Source of the DNA: Rhizobium sp. Pop5
GTDB lineage: Bacteria > Pseudomonadota > Alphaproteobacteria > Rhizobiales > Rhizobiaceae
Reading direction: 5' to 3'
Assembly: GCF_024721175.1 (NCBI RefSeq)
Contig: NZ_CP099402.1
Span: 744,001-808,000 of the forward strand
DNA length: 64,000 nt
The notes beneath the pieces were generated by a model. The model was not told where the DNA came from, did no database searches, and saw nothing but the letters and a program-made list of their open reading frames with translations. A program made the position numbers and the translations under genes. Positions within the stretch are counted from its first letter, which is position 1, and each line of letters begins with the position of its first letter. Of the stretch, positions 1 to 9,324 are shown one piece after another.

Positions 1-763
1 CCGACCGATAGGCTGACACGGCGATCTCCGGTAGGTAGGCTCTTTCCTTCCGACTGGCAAATCGCTTCGATGTCGAAGCCATTATGAAACCTGGCAGCGC
101 CTGCCTTTCTTTATCAGTCAGGCATCGGACTTCCTGGTAACCTTGCAGTAGCGCGCAAGCGCGCTCTTTGTTGAGGTTTCCGTTGGTTTCGCCCGCCCAA
201 CCGACAAGCACATCAGCAAGTTCCGACACAAGCGCATCCTCGTGCCGTAGCCTGAAGTTGATGACCCCGCTGACATTCTCGCCGAGGAAAAAGACGTTCT
301 CCTGGACCAATGCACCGTGAACTGTCCCAATGGGAAGAGCCGTTGATGCGCATTTCGCCCCCCGTTCCAAGATAGAGTGGATTTGAGCCGTAACGCGACC
401 CAGGCTTATACATTTTGCCGGACCTGCAAACGTCGGCGATGCGCCTGGGACGAAGCTGACAGTGGCAACCAACCGACCTGCGGCCAGGGACGTGGCGTGG
501 CCGTCGACAGTGCGTAGTGGGATGGGACAGGGGACGCCATGTCGATGAAGCGCCTCCATGGTTTCGAAAGCCCTTTCCAAGTCTATTGGCTGGGCTCCAT
601 TCTCGAAAAGTGTAACGATGAATTCGCCTTCCCTGGTCCGAAACAGGTACGTCGTCTCGGAGTCGCCGTCCGCAATCCCAATCACCGACAGAAGTGATGT
701 AAACCCGTAGGCCGCGGCAATGGTTTGGCGATCTTCGTCAGAAAGTTCAGTAAAAACAGCCAT
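1..763 (-). CDS. homoserine-kinase-like (ThrB/APH fold) protein, partial, probable pseudokinase
   Basis: The frame is open from an ATG at 763 to the window edge (at least 254 codons), so the C-terminus is missing. The N-terminus (MAVFTELSDED) and the lobe order resemble the choline-kinase-fold homoserine kinases of alphaproteobacteria, and the later segment ALLQGYQEVRCLTDKERQAL matches their helical C-lobe. The catalytic loop, HADLFPDN in that family, reads HGALVQEN here, and the metal-binding IDF reads INF, so both key aspartates are gone. The protein is therefore probably not an active kinase. The middle of the protein also looks shorter than in the family. It lies 152 bp downstream of a cupin gene in the same catabolic cluster. 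Family assignment is from recall. Alternatives are a decaying paralogue or a metabolite-binding protein. Confidence 0.6.
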   Translation of the reverse strand, partial: MAVFTELSDEDRQTIAAAYGFTSLLSVIGIADGDSETTYLFRTREGEFIVTLFENGAQPIDLERAFETMEALHRHGVPCPIPLRTVDGHATSLAAGRLVATVSFVPGASPTFAGPAKCISLGRVTAQIHSILERGAKCASTALPIGTVHGALVQENVFFLGENVSGVINFRLRHEDALVSELADVLVGWAGETNGNLNKERACALLQGYQEVRCLTDKERQALPGFIMASTSKRFASRKERAYLPEIAVSAYRS

Positions 764-915
764 TTTCCTGCCCTTTTCAACGATGAAGTCCGCGGCTCGG
801 CCCCGGGTTTGCGTCGCCACGCCGTGAAGGGCGGCGAAAAGACATTGGTTCCGCCGCCTTGTGGTATATTTGTTTGTCCGGGCCGAACCGTCAGCGCACG
901 CAGGACGGCCGCTGT

Positions 916-1269
916 TTACATGACTGTGACGTAGATCTTCCGGACGGTTTCCACGGTCCGCCAGGTGCCGATGAATCCGGGTTTCATCACGAAACTATCG
1001 CCCGCTTTGTAGGTAACCGGTTCCCCGCCGTCCGGAGTGATTTCCACGACGCCTGCAAGGATGTGGCAGAATTCGAATGTCTCACCCTTGACGGAGCGCG
1101 TCAGGCCAGGCGTCGCTTCCCAGACGCCGGTATGAATCATATCGTCTCGCGCCACGTCCTGAGCCCAGGTCTTGAATAAGGGATCGCCGGCGATCAGGCG
1201 TTCGGGGCCGGGCCTAGCCTCACGCGGTGTTTCGGTGCTGTTGGGTACGATGGTCTTGAGGAGGGACAT
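916..1269 (-). CDS. cupin-domain protein
   Basis: This 117-residue single-domain cupin begins at an ATG preceded by AAGGAG at good spacing. The C-terminal half has the pattern of the small (S)-ureidoglycine-aminohydrolase-like cupins: EFCHILAGVVEITPDGG, then YKAGDSFVMKPGFIGTW, a glycine- and proline-rich beta-barrel signature. Such proteins are usually cytosolic binding or isomerase-like subunits of amino-acid or sugar catabolic clusters, and the substrate cannot be read from sequence. It lies 28 bp downstream of the dehydrogenase gene and is probably cotranscribed with it and the ArgE-like gene. A longer frame runs upstream, but it overlaps the dehydrogenase and has no ribosome site. Confidence 0.8.
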   Translation of the reverse strand: MSLLKTIVPNSTETPREARPGPERLIAGDPLFKTWAQDVARDDMIHTGVWEATPGLTRSVKGETFEFCHILAGVVEITPDGGEPVTYKAGDSFVMKPGFIGTWRTVETVRKIYVTVM

Positions 1270-1297
1270 ATTTTCTCCTTGCTCTCCTGGTTGCAGC

Positions 1298-2221
1298 TCA
1301 ATAACCGCGGTCGCGATCGACAAGCCCGATCGGGTCGAGGCCGTCGCGATGACGTTTGATGTTGTCGATAACAGCGCGAGCTGCCGTCTCCGGTTGCGTA
1401 ACGCTTGCAACGTGTGGCGTCAGAATGATCTTTGGATGTCGCCAGAAACCATGTTCTGGGGGCAAGGGCTCAGGCTCGGTGACATCAATGAACGCGCCGG
1501 ACAGATGTCCCTCGTCGAGAGCCGCAATGAGCGCGTCATGATCGAGTTGCGCGCCGCGCCCCACATGGACGAGCGCCGCGCCGGCCGGAAGGGTCGCGAA
1601 GAGCCTGGCATCAAGCAGCCCATGCGTCCCTTGCGTCAGCGGCAGGAGACAGATCAGGATGTCGGTGCGCGCCAGAAACGGCGTGAGCCCGTCCGACCCA
1701 TGATAGCAGTCAACACCATCCACCTGTCGTTCCGAGCGGCTCCATGCGGCAAGCGGAAAGCCGAAGGGTTTCAGTCGCTCCATGACGGCCTGAGCGAGCA
1801 TGCCAAGGCCCAGGATACCGATCCGCTGCTGGGCTGCCTGACGCACGGGAAGCGGGAGCCAGGCGGCGTCGGCCTGCTGACCAATATAGGCCTTCAACTT
1901 GCGGTGCAAGGCGAGCACGGCGAGCGTCACATACTCCTGCATCATCCGGACGATGCCGTCCTCGACCATTCTGACGAGGATAGCGCCAGGGGGCAGGGTC
2001 CCTGGTTTGAACTGGTCGACGCCGGCGCCGATCGAGAAGACCACCTCCAAATTCCTGAAGCGATAAAGATCAGGCGGCGCAGTCCACGTGAGGATGTAGC
2101 GGATCTCATCCGGGTCATACTCGGAAATATCCATCGCGAACGGCAGATCGGGTAGGTCGCGTGCAAAAGCCTCGGCGAAGACGAGGCCTCTTTCTCGATC
2201 CGAATTGAACCAGAAAGCCAT
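1298..2221 (-). CDS. D-2-hydroxyacid dehydrogenase (glyoxylate/hydroxypyruvate reductase A type)
   Basis: This 307-residue cytosolic NAD(P)-dependent oxidoreductase has the usual length for the GhrA group. A Rossmann motif GILGLGMLAQ lies at about residues 135-144. The catalytic triad of the family is present: Arg222 in VHVGRGAQ, Glu249 in DVTEPEPLP and His270 in LTPHVAS. The family reduces glyoxylate, hydroxypyruvate or other 2-oxo acids. Start chosen: the ATG at 2221, 10 bp after the stop of the ArgE-like gene, which suggests a polycistronic message. Within this cluster it may interconvert a 2-oxo and a 2-hydroxy acid made by the deacetylase or aldehyde dehydrogenase steps, which is an inference from gene order. 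Confidence 0.85.
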   Translation of the reverse strand: MAFWFNSDRERGLVFAEAFARDLPDLPFAMDISEYDPDEIRYILTWTAPPDLYRFRNLEVVFSIGAGVDQFKPGTLPPGAILVRMVEDGIVRMMQEYVTLAVLALHRKLKAYIGQQADAAWLPLPVRQAAQQRIGILGLGMLAQAVMERLKPFGFPLAAWSRSERQVDGVDCYHGSDGLTPFLARTDILICLLPLTQGTHGLLDARLFATLPAGAALVHVGRGAQLDHDALIAALDEGHLSGAFIDVTEPEPLPPEHGFWRHPKIILTPHVASVTQPETAARAVIDNIKRHRDGLDPIGLVDRDRGY

Positions 2222-2231
2222 GGGTGCCCTC

Positions 2232-3356
2232 TCAGTCTTGCAGGGTTTCGGCAAGCCGCACGAGCATTTGCTCGCAGGCAGCGAGTTCATCAGTGCGGAT
2301 GAATTCGTCGGCGCGATGGGCGCGGGAGATGTCCCCGGGGCCGCAGATGATCGCGTCGATGCCGGCGGCCTGGTAGAGGCCAGCCTCGGTGCCGAAGCTG
2401 ACGGCTGCCAAGGTCGACGCGCCGCTTAGCTCCTCCATCAGCCGGGCGAGAGGCGCGTCGGCATCAAGTGAGAGTGCGGGATAGGTGCTACTGATTTCCC
2501 ATACGGTGCGGAAACCGTCCGCCTCCAAAGCCTCGGCAGTCACCTTAATAGGTTCCAGAAGATCCGCTGGCGATACGCCGGGAACGGCGCGGGCTTCCAG
2601 TTCCAAAACGCAGTGATCGGGGATGACGTTGACGCTGCGTCCGCCCGTGATCGTTCCGATTTGTAGAGTGGAATAAGGCGGCTCGAAGTTCTGATCTAAG
2701 GCGCTGTTTGGTAGTTTGTCGACGATGTTCTGGGTCGCAGACATCACCGCAGTTACAGCGTGAATGGCATTCAGACCCTTGTCGGGGCGCGACGAATGGC
2801 CGGTTATACCATGGATCTCGATGCGGGCGGCCGCTTTTCCCTTGTGACCTCGGATCGCCAACATGCTGCTCGGCTCGCCGATAATTGCTCCCGAAGGTGG
2901 GGCGCACAGGTTCCGTATCTGCCGTAGCATGTGCGGTACACCGCGACAGCCGGCTTCCTCATCATACGAGAAGGCGAAGTGGATCGGACGGGCCAATGGC
3001 ATCTTTGCCATCGCGGGAAGTCCCGCCAGGGCGGCAGCAAGAAAGCCCTTCATGTCGCACGCCCCCCTGCCGAAAAGTCGATCGCCTTCAGCCCGCAGGC
3101 GGAAAGGATCCGACGTCCATGTCCGTTCGGACGCGGAGACAACGTCCATATGGCCGGAAAGAATGTAACCGGGCATGTCTTTCGGGCCGATGGTGGCGAA
3201 TAGATTTGCTCTGTCTCCTTCCGGTCCGGGCAAGACAGTCACTTGGGCGCCATGACTTTCGAGATAGTCCTTCACCCATGCAACGATATCGCCGTTCGGA
3301 GTCCCGACGACGGACGGAAAGGCGACCAACTGCTCGAGTATGTCTTTAGCATTCAT
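2232..3356 (-). CDS. argE: M20 peptidase/deacylase, acetylornithine deacetylase-like
   Basis: This 374-residue zinc-dependent amidohydrolase belongs to the ArgE/DapE (M20) family. Metal-site motifs are SGHMDVVS (His69, Asp71), GRGACDMKG (Asp101) and YDEEAGCRG (Glu133-Glu134), with the dimerisation domain in the middle of the chain. By family it removes an acetyl or similar group from an N-acylated amino acid such as N-acetylornithine. It is the first gene of the minus-strand operon and divergent from the LysR gene at 3621, which suggests it is an inducible catabolic enzyme rather than the biosynthetic ArgE. The start is the ATG with GGAGA upstream. A frame upstream of it is open but lacks a ribosome site. 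Confidence 0.8.
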   Translation of the reverse strand: MNAKDILEQLVAFPSVVGTPNGDIVAWVKDYLESHGAQVTVLPGPEGDRANLFATIGPKDMPGYILSGHMDVVSASERTWTSDPFRLRAEGDRLFGRGACDMKGFLAAALAGLPAMAKMPLARPIHFAFSYDEEAGCRGVPHMLRQIRNLCAPPSGAIIGEPSSMLAIRGHKGKAAARIEIHGITGHSSRPDKGLNAIHAVTAVMSATQNIVDKLPNSALDQNFEPPYSTLQIGTITGGRSVNVIPDHCVLELEARAVPGVSPADLLEPIKVTAEALEADGFRTVWEISSTYPALSLDADAPLARLMEELSGASTLAAVSFGTEAGLYQAAGIDAIICGPGDISRAHRADEFIRTDELAACEQMLVRLAETLQD

Positions 3357-3620
3357 CGCCGTTTCTCCGTCACTTCCGGGCCCCAGAAGGAGACCGCCAT
3401 TCACATATAGGCTGCGTTCTGAGCACCGGTGCACATTCATCGCTCGGGACGAACCCTTCCCAGTCTCTGTCCGCCGATCAAGCAGGCGGACCCCCGGCCC
3501 GTCCCGTCCCATAGACGTCGGCGGGTCCTGGAATCCGCCCCCTAGCTTAAATTTACATTGTCGCCGAGCCATAAAGATGGCAATTAATGAATAGTGAATA
3601 TCCGCTTCAGGTCTGGATTA

Positions 3621-4535
3621 ATGTTGACGTCCGACGATCTCGCCTTTTTTTCGGTTCTCACAAGCTCGAAATCTCTCGCGGAAAGCGCGAGAAAGCTGAA
3701 CGTAACGCCTCCAGCGGTGACCCAGCGCCTGCGCGCGCTTGAAGAGAAAGCCGGAGTAAGGCTGATCGACCGGTCCGGCCGTCGCCTGCGCCTTACCGAG
3801 GAGGGCTCATTGGTCGCTTCTCACAGCGTTATCGTCAGCGATGCCATAGATTCGCTTGCCGAGGCGCTGGCTGACCGCAAGGGTGTCGTTCGCGGGCACC
3901 TCAGGGTCGCAGCACCTCACGGATTTGGAAGGGTCTACGTTGCGCCGGTCGTGGAGGCGTTTGCGCGAGAGCATGGCAATGCCAGTGCTACCCTGCAACT
4001 TTCCGACCATCCCTCGGCTCTGCTCGTTGAGAGCTATGAAGTCGTTGTTCACATCGGGGCATCCACGCATCTGGACCAGGTCGTGACCACACTTGCGCCG
4101 AACAATCGAATTCTGTGCGCAAGTCCAAAATACCTCGCTTCGGCTCCGCCTATTTCTACGCCCGCCGATCTTGCTCGGCATCGGTGCCTAGTTGTTCGCG
4201 AGAACGAGGAGGACGTGACGCTCTGGCGGTTCAGTGGATCACGGCAGGAAAGTGCGACAGTGCGCGTTAACCCCATCATGTCGAGCAACGATGGCGCCGT
4301 CATTCGTGATTGGGCATTAGCTGGTCAGGGAATCATGATGCGGTCCGAATGGGCCGTTGCTGAAGACCTCGCTAAGGGACAGCTGAAGCAGGTTCTTCCC
4401 AACTGGAAGCTACCGCCGGCCGATATTCTCGCAATCCTCGGATCGCGGCACGGACGAAGCGCAAGGACTGCGGCGTTCCTGACGATGCTACGCCAGTCGC
4501 TGAAACCGCTCCCTTGGAGAGCCGACCATCCATAG
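3621..4535 (+). CDS. LysR-family transcriptional regulator
   Basis: This 304-residue regulator has the LysR winged-helix domain in the first 60 residues (DLAFFSVLTSSKSLAESARK, then VTPPAVTQRLRALEEKAGVR) and a periplasmic-binding-like effector domain after it. It is transcribed divergently from the argE-like operon across a 264-bp gap, the classical arrangement for a regulator of the adjacent operon; the inducer is unknown. A GTG at 3594 would add nine residues. I prefer the ATG at 3621 because the family normally begins just before the helix-turn-helix, although its ribosome site is weak. It ends 8 bp before the stop of the convergent aldehyde dehydrogenase. Confidence 0.88.
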   Translation: MLTSDDLAFFSVLTSSKSLAESARKLNVTPPAVTQRLRALEEKAGVRLIDRSGRRLRLTEEGSLVASHSVIVSDAIDSLAEALADRKGVVRGHLRVAAPHGFGRVYVAPVVEAFAREHGNASATLQLSDHPSALLVESYEVVVHIGASTHLDQVVTTLAPNNRILCASPKYLASAPPISTPADLARHRCLVVRENEEDVTLWRFSGSRQESATVRVNPIMSSNDGAVIRDWALAGQGIMMRSEWAVAEDLAKGQLKQVLPNWKLPPADILAILGSRHGRSARTAAFLTMLRQSLKPLPWRADHP

Positions 4536-4543
4536 ACCTGCCG

Positions 4544-5971
4544 TCAGTAACCCAGGATGGACTTCGTCTCGAGATATTCTTCGAGCCCGCAGACGCCATA
4601 CTCGCGGCCGTTACCCGAGCGCTTGTAGCCACCGAAGGCGGCCGCTCCGTCCCAAGCCGGATAATTGATATGAACCTGGCCGGCACGGACGCGTGCGGCG
4701 ACCCGCCGTGCGCGCTCCGGATCTGATGACTGGACATGGGCGCCCAATCCATAGACAGTGTCGTTAGCGATCGCGATTGCCTCATCCTCATCCTTGTAGG
4801 GGATGATTGAAATCACTGGGCCGAAGATTTCCTCACGAGCTATGCGCATGTCCGAGGTCACCTCGGAAAAGATCGTCGGCTGTGTGAAAAAGCCCCTATT
4901 GAGCCCGGCCGGCCGGCCCAAGCCGCCGCATAGCAGCTTCGCTCCATCATCGATGCCGGCTTGGATCATGATCTGCACCCGCTCGAACTGAGCACGATTG
5001 GCGATCGGCCCCATATCCGTCAACGGATCAAGCGGAGCGCCGACTCGAATGGCGCGTGCAGTGGCGCTTGCAAGTCCTTCCACTTCGCCCAGCCGATGTG
5101 CGGGCACGAGCATGCGCGTCGGCGCACTGCACGACTGGCCCACATTGCGCATGCCGGCGAGCACGCCCTTCGCGACCGCCTCGCGGAAGTCGGCATCGTC
5201 GAGCAAAATGTTCGGCGACTTGCCGCCGAGTTCCTGCACCACGCGCTTCACGGTCGGTGCGGCAGCCTGCGCAACGAGTACCCCTGCGCGGGTGGAGCCA
5301 GTGATCGAGATCATGTCGACGTCCGGATGGCTGGCGAGCGCTCCACCAACGCTCTCACCTGTACCGTTGACCAGATTGAATACTCCGGCCGGAATGCCGG
5401 CGTCGTGCATCAACTCGGCAAAGAGCAGGGCGCTATAAGGTGAAAGTTCACTGGGCTTGAGAACGATAGTGCAGCCTGCCGCGATCGCGGGTGCGACTTT
5501 GGCGGTGATCTGGTAAAGTGGCCAGTTCCAGGGGGTAATTAGCGCACAAACTCCGATCGCCTCTTTGGCGGTCGCGGTGTGCTGATCGACTGTCAGAAAC
5601 CGGTACTTCTCCAGAACCTCCATCTGGACGCGGATGTGCTCGGCAGCGAAAGGAACCTGGGAAGCCCGCGCGAACGTAATCGCTGCCCCCATCTCCTTGA
5701 CGAGGGTATCCGCGAACAAATCGGATCTTTCCAGGAGGAGCGAATGCATCCTGCCAAGCAGAGCGAGTCTTTCTGACACAGATGATTGAGAAAACGCAGG
5801 GAAGGCCTCGCGTGCCGCGGCAACTGCTTGGTCGACATGATGAGCATCGCCCGCAGCAATATGCCCCACGACTTCTTCCGAGGCCGGATCCACCACAGGC
5901 AAATGGATTATATCGGCGAATTCTTGCCATTCTCCGCCAATATAAAACTGGTTTTCCCGTAGGCTCACCAT
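4544..5971 (-). CDS. NAD(P)-dependent aldehyde dehydrogenase
   Basis: This 475-residue protein has the normal length of the ALDH superfamily. Motifs in order are TPWNWPLYQ around residue 149 (oxyanion-hole Asn), a Rossmann segment ITGSTRAG around 223-230, general base Glu247 in QELGGKSPN and nucleophile Cys281 in GQSCSAPTR. It oxidises an aldehyde to an acid in the cytosol. The substrate is not evident, although the aliphatic/benzaldehyde type is likely. The start has GAGGTGG about 7 nt upstream. It is convergent with the LysR gene and may belong to the same catabolic regulon as the argE-like operon. Confidence 0.88.
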   Translation of the reverse strand: MVSLRENQFYIGGEWQEFADIIHLPVVDPASEEVVGHIAAGDAHHVDQAVAAAREAFPAFSQSSVSERLALLGRMHSLLLERSDLFADTLVKEMGAAITFARASQVPFAAEHIRVQMEVLEKYRFLTVDQHTATAKEAIGVCALITPWNWPLYQITAKVAPAIAAGCTIVLKPSELSPYSALLFAELMHDAGIPAGVFNLVNGTGESVGGALASHPDVDMISITGSTRAGVLVAQAAAPTVKRVVQELGGKSPNILLDDADFREAVAKGVLAGMRNVGQSCSAPTRMLVPAHRLGEVEGLASATARAIRVGAPLDPLTDMGPIANRAQFERVQIMIQAGIDDGAKLLCGGLGRPAGLNRGFFTQPTIFSEVTSDMRIAREEIFGPVISIIPYKDEDEAIAIANDTVYGLGAHVQSSDPERARRVAARVRAGQVHINYPAWDGAAAFGGYKRSGNGREYGVCGLEEYLETKSILGY

Positions 5972-6179
5972 AATCCACCTCGCGTCACTGCATCTCGCCA
6001 AACCGGTTTCATCTGAAGATGATCGCAACGTCGGTGAGATTGCAATTTATGTCACCTGAATGGTCGCTTAAGGTGGATGTTAACAAGATAATGCCGCGCC
6101 GTGTCCGTGATGAGTAATCGCGTTCCCCTCGACTCATCTGGGATATGGCTGCCTTGAAAGGATCTGAACCGTCGGCGCA

Positions 6180-7089
6180 CTATTGTTTAAAGGTATTCTC
6201 GCGATGCCATCTCAGAAACTGTGGATGCGGGCGTTCGTGAACACCTGCCGGCACGATCGCTCTTCCGGTCTTGTTGATAAGACCTTGGATGCTGTCGCGG
6301 TCGTTTGCGTGACGCGAAACCAGAACCTCGAGATCGTCCGACAAGCCGATAAGGCCGCGATCGAACATCCAGTGTGCCGTGCCAGAGAGCGCGATGCCAT
6401 TCGACAGAATGTCCGGGCCGTCCGCTTCAACGGGGCGAATGGGCGGCATCGACCTCGGCGCGGCCGCCACCATTGATCAGCTTCAAGCCTGTTATCGCGC
6501 ATCGTTTGTCGTAGGCCTGCAAGATCAATCGGCGAAACAGCCGATCGCGAACGATACGCGATGAAAGCCGTGTGACCCGCACCCTTTCCTCTTCGAACAT
6601 AAAAGGAGCTTGAATGCCGTCCGAGAATCCGGCGCCCGTTGGCGTGTCTATCGCCTCGCCCGATCGCGGCAGTTCCGGTTGATCCTCCGCCAGGCCAATC
6701 GACAAAATACGATTGAAGTCTACCGCTGGGATCGGCCGCACGGCTGCTTGCGCCCTTCCCGAAATTCGCCCCGCGTCGTTGAGCACTCCGCGCTCGATCA
6801 CGCCATCTGGCCCGCTGAAGGGAACAGCGTTGACGAAATCGAGATAGCTGCCAGGCTCGATCAGAGCCAAATACATTCCGGACGCTTTGGGATCCGGAAT
6901 GATCTGTGCGACCTTGGCGACCGCGAAATATCCGCGCGTCGCCGCCACCTTTCGCGGCTCATAGTAAATGACCCAGTCTCCAACGCAGGCTTGGACGCGG
7001 CCTAGATACTGGCTCGGAAACTGATATTGCTCAGCCGGACTGTCGTCGTAGATCGAATCTGTGCGGTGAATGAAAACCCCGAATCCCAT
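6180..7089 (-). pseudogene. HNH endonuclease, frameshifted
   Basis: Two overlapping frames together give a complete HNH-type endonuclease of about 300 residues. The first runs from an ATG at 7089 through KRCAITGLKLINGGGRAEVD and stops. The second carries IRPVEADGPDILSNGIALSG, then HWMFDRGL and a PHPQFLRWHRE tail. The break is at about 6440, where the sequence reads CATTCGC but the family would need CATATTCGC, so two bases (AT) seem to be missing at the HNH core. Proteins of this type are small restriction-like nucleases of accessory islands. It is divergent from the broken recombinase at 7140. A sequencing error is possible, otherwise the gene is recently inactivated. Confidence 0.75.
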
Positions 7090-7139
7090 ACTCGATCTCT
7101 ACCATGGTGACCGCGATTCAAACCAGGGAGATCGGGCAT

Positions 7140-8035
7140 ATGTATGCCCTCAAGCGCGTCGTACTCTACGCGCGTTATTCAACAGATCAACAAAGCCCCG
7201 CGTCGATCGAAACTCAGCTCGATCTAGGAAAGGAATTCGTCCTGCGACAAGGTTGGCATTTGGCCGACACTTTCGTCGATGCCGGTGTCAGCGGCTTGTC
7301 ATTTGAGACGCGGCCCGGCCTCCAGGCCGCGTTGGCGAGGTCGAACATCGGCGCATATGACGTCTTTCTCTGCCTCACCCTCGATCGCCTTTCTCGCGAC
7401 CTTGAGCACAGCGCTCGCATTCTCAAGATACTGCAGTTTCATGATGTCGAACTGTGGACGGTTCACGGCGCCGCGGCGGTGTCGACAATGGAACTGGGGC
7501 TGAGGGCGGTTCTCAGTCAGAAAGTGCTAGAACAAGTTCGCTACCGCACGCGCGAAGGCCTGAAGACTGTCGCCAAGCATGGCCGGGTGCCAGGCGGTAT
7601 TTGTTATGGCTACAGAGTGCGACGTGAGTTCGATGATAGCGGGAAGCCGGTGCGCGGCCTGCGTTCGATCGACATTGAAGAGGCGGCAACCATCGTCTGG
7701 ATTTATGAGCAGTACGCGAACGGCATGAGCCCTGTCAGGATCGCAGAAGAACTCAATGCTGGCGGTGTACCCGGTCCGCGCGGCCGACTTTGGCAGGGGA
7801 CCGCAATTCGCGGTCATCGAAATCGCGGCAGCGGCATTCTGAACAATCAGACCTATATCGGACTGATCGTCTTCAACCGCCTCGCCTATCGGAAGAATCC
7901 CGCGACAGAACGTCGGGTCTCACGGGAGAATGCGGGCCGAGCACCATGTTGTCCAGGAGGTGCCATCGCTCAGGATCGTTGAGGACGCCCTCTGGCAAAG
8001 GGTGAAAATGCGGCAGGAGAACTGGCGCACGAGCT
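7140..8035 (+). pseudogene. serine recombinase/resolvase, frameshifted and 3'-truncated
   Basis: The N-terminal resolvase domain is intact (VVLYARYSTDQQSPASIETQ with the catalytic Ser in YSTD, then LDRLSRD and the RTREGL helix), followed by the start of the Recombinase domain (ICYGYRVRR, IYEQYANGMSPVRIAEELN). At about 7932 an apparent extra G in GCGGGCC shifts the frame. The original frame continues as HHVVQEVPSLRIVEDALWQR to a stop at 8035. The large serine recombinases are much longer and end in a zinc-ribbon and coiled-coil region, which is absent here. The ATG at 7140 was chosen for its GGGAG site. It was probably the integrase of a former mobile element. Confidence 0.75.
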
Positions 8036-8070
8036 AGGACAGGGCTTGGCTACCGCTCGGCCGGATGGCT

Positions 8071-9324
8071 TCACTCCGCGCACGTGCCAAGGACCGGCGT
8101 CATCAGCCTTACATGCGTATCGATACGCTCGAGAACTTTCGCCGGAACGACATTACGTTCCGGCAGCGACCACCAAAATCCGTTCACCTGTTCAACAGTA
8201 TCGCCCGCCGCTTTGAGCACGGCCGCTTCCGGTAGCCGTGCACGATTGGCGAAAGCTTTCCACCGCTGCACATTCAGCGCCCTGAAGGGCCGCTCGCCGG
8301 CGAGCGACAGAGCCATGGCATCCGCGGGGATGTAAGGGATTGTCGAGAGCACGTCATAGACGGGTGCGAGCTGCGGTTTGTCATCTTCCCCGCTATAGAT
8401 CAACGACCAGTTCTTCAGGTGCATGTCGCCATTGCCGGTGATGGCTGCCAGAGCCAGTCGGCGGACGAACTCAAGAGCAGCGGTGGACGATACGGCAACG
8501 TTCAAGGCTGCGGCGATATCATGATAGGCACCCCCTTCGTATTTCCGCGAGGGATAAACGCCGAATACCTGCGCAAAATCCTCAATATGGATGCGCTCGC
8601 CGTTTGCGCCGCGATCGAAGCGTCTGACGAGCAGGACCTTTCCATCTGACAGCGTCTCGAATTCCTTTGGTATACCCTCGAACTCCGATTGCTCGACAAG
8701 TTCGCGTTCCGGCACCTCCATCCCGATCGCTTCAGCTAATGCGAGATTGGCATATTCGTTTTCCGACACCCCGGGAAACGAGGTGGATGGAAACTTGGCG
8801 ATGTAGGATCCCTGGTCGTCGCCGAGCGGCAGTGTCAGTCCACCGCCCTTCCCCGTATTCTTGATGACCGAAAGCTTCATCTGGACGCCGGCAAGCGAGA
8901 ACCGGGCCTTCGGCTTAGGAGCAGGCAGGTTGTCGAAACGCACAACCGTTCTGTCACTCGGCACGACGCGGACTGCGCCAGGCAGATCCGAACCGAGAGC
9001 GACAAGCAGGTCGAAATCGTTTCCTGCGCGAACACTCCCCGCGTGGTGTTTTTCCATCGCCTCGCGCAGCTTGTCTTCGGGAAGCAGATTGGCAAAGAAC
9101 GCCGGCAACGCTCTGGCGACGGGTTTCGGGTCCTTACGCAAGCCGCCAGTGGCTGCGCGAAAAGACAGACTAAGCACAGGAAAGCCGCCGGTTGCGCGAT
9201 AACTGTCCTCGAAGCTGAAAGCGTTAAAATCGCCGGGCGTCCTGACGATCGTGCCGACCTTCACATCGTTCAGCAGCACGTCGAGCGACGAAATGGATCT
9301 CGGATCGGATGAAACTTCAGACAT
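8071..9324 (-). CDS. hipA: HipA-family serine/threonine kinase toxin
   Basis: This 417-residue kinase is the toxin of a type II toxin-antitoxin pair. Visible features are the N-terminal subdomain 1 (GTIVRTPGDFNAFSFEDSY), the ATP-binding part with Lys in YIAKFPS near residue 177, the catalytic loop GNGDMHLKNW (Asp near 300) and the metal-binding VYDVLST. In the family it phosphorylates aminoacyl-tRNA synthetases (GltX in E. coli) and causes growth arrest. It starts inside the 3' end of hipB (8-bp overlap; an ATG at 9330 is an alternative), so the two are translationally coupled. All catalytic residues are present, so it should be active and restrained by HipB. Confidence 0.88.
   Translation of the reverse strand: MSEVSSDPRSISSLDVLLNDVKVGTIVRTPGDFNAFSFEDSYRATGGFPVLSLSFRAATGGLRKDPKPVARALPAFFANLLPEDKLREAMEKHHAGSVRAGNDFDLLVALGSDLPGAVRVVPSDRTVVRFDNLPAPKPKARFSLAGVQMKLSVIKNTGKGGGLTLPLGDDQGSYIAKFPSTSFPGVSENEYANLALAEAIGMEVPERELVEQSEFEGIPKEFETLSDGKVLLVRRFDRGANGERIHIEDFAQVFGVYPSRKYEGGAYHDIAAALNVAVSSTAALEFVRRLALAAITGNGDMHLKNWSLIYSGEDDKPQLAPVYDVLSTIPYIPADAMALSLAGERPFRALNVQRWKAFANRARLPEAAVLKAAGDTVEQVNGFWWSLPERNVVPAKVLERIDTHVRLMTPVLGTCAE

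Noticed and set aside
1172..2155. 327-codon plus-strand frame
   Set aside because: Antisense to the well-supported hydroxyacid dehydrogenase; no domain.
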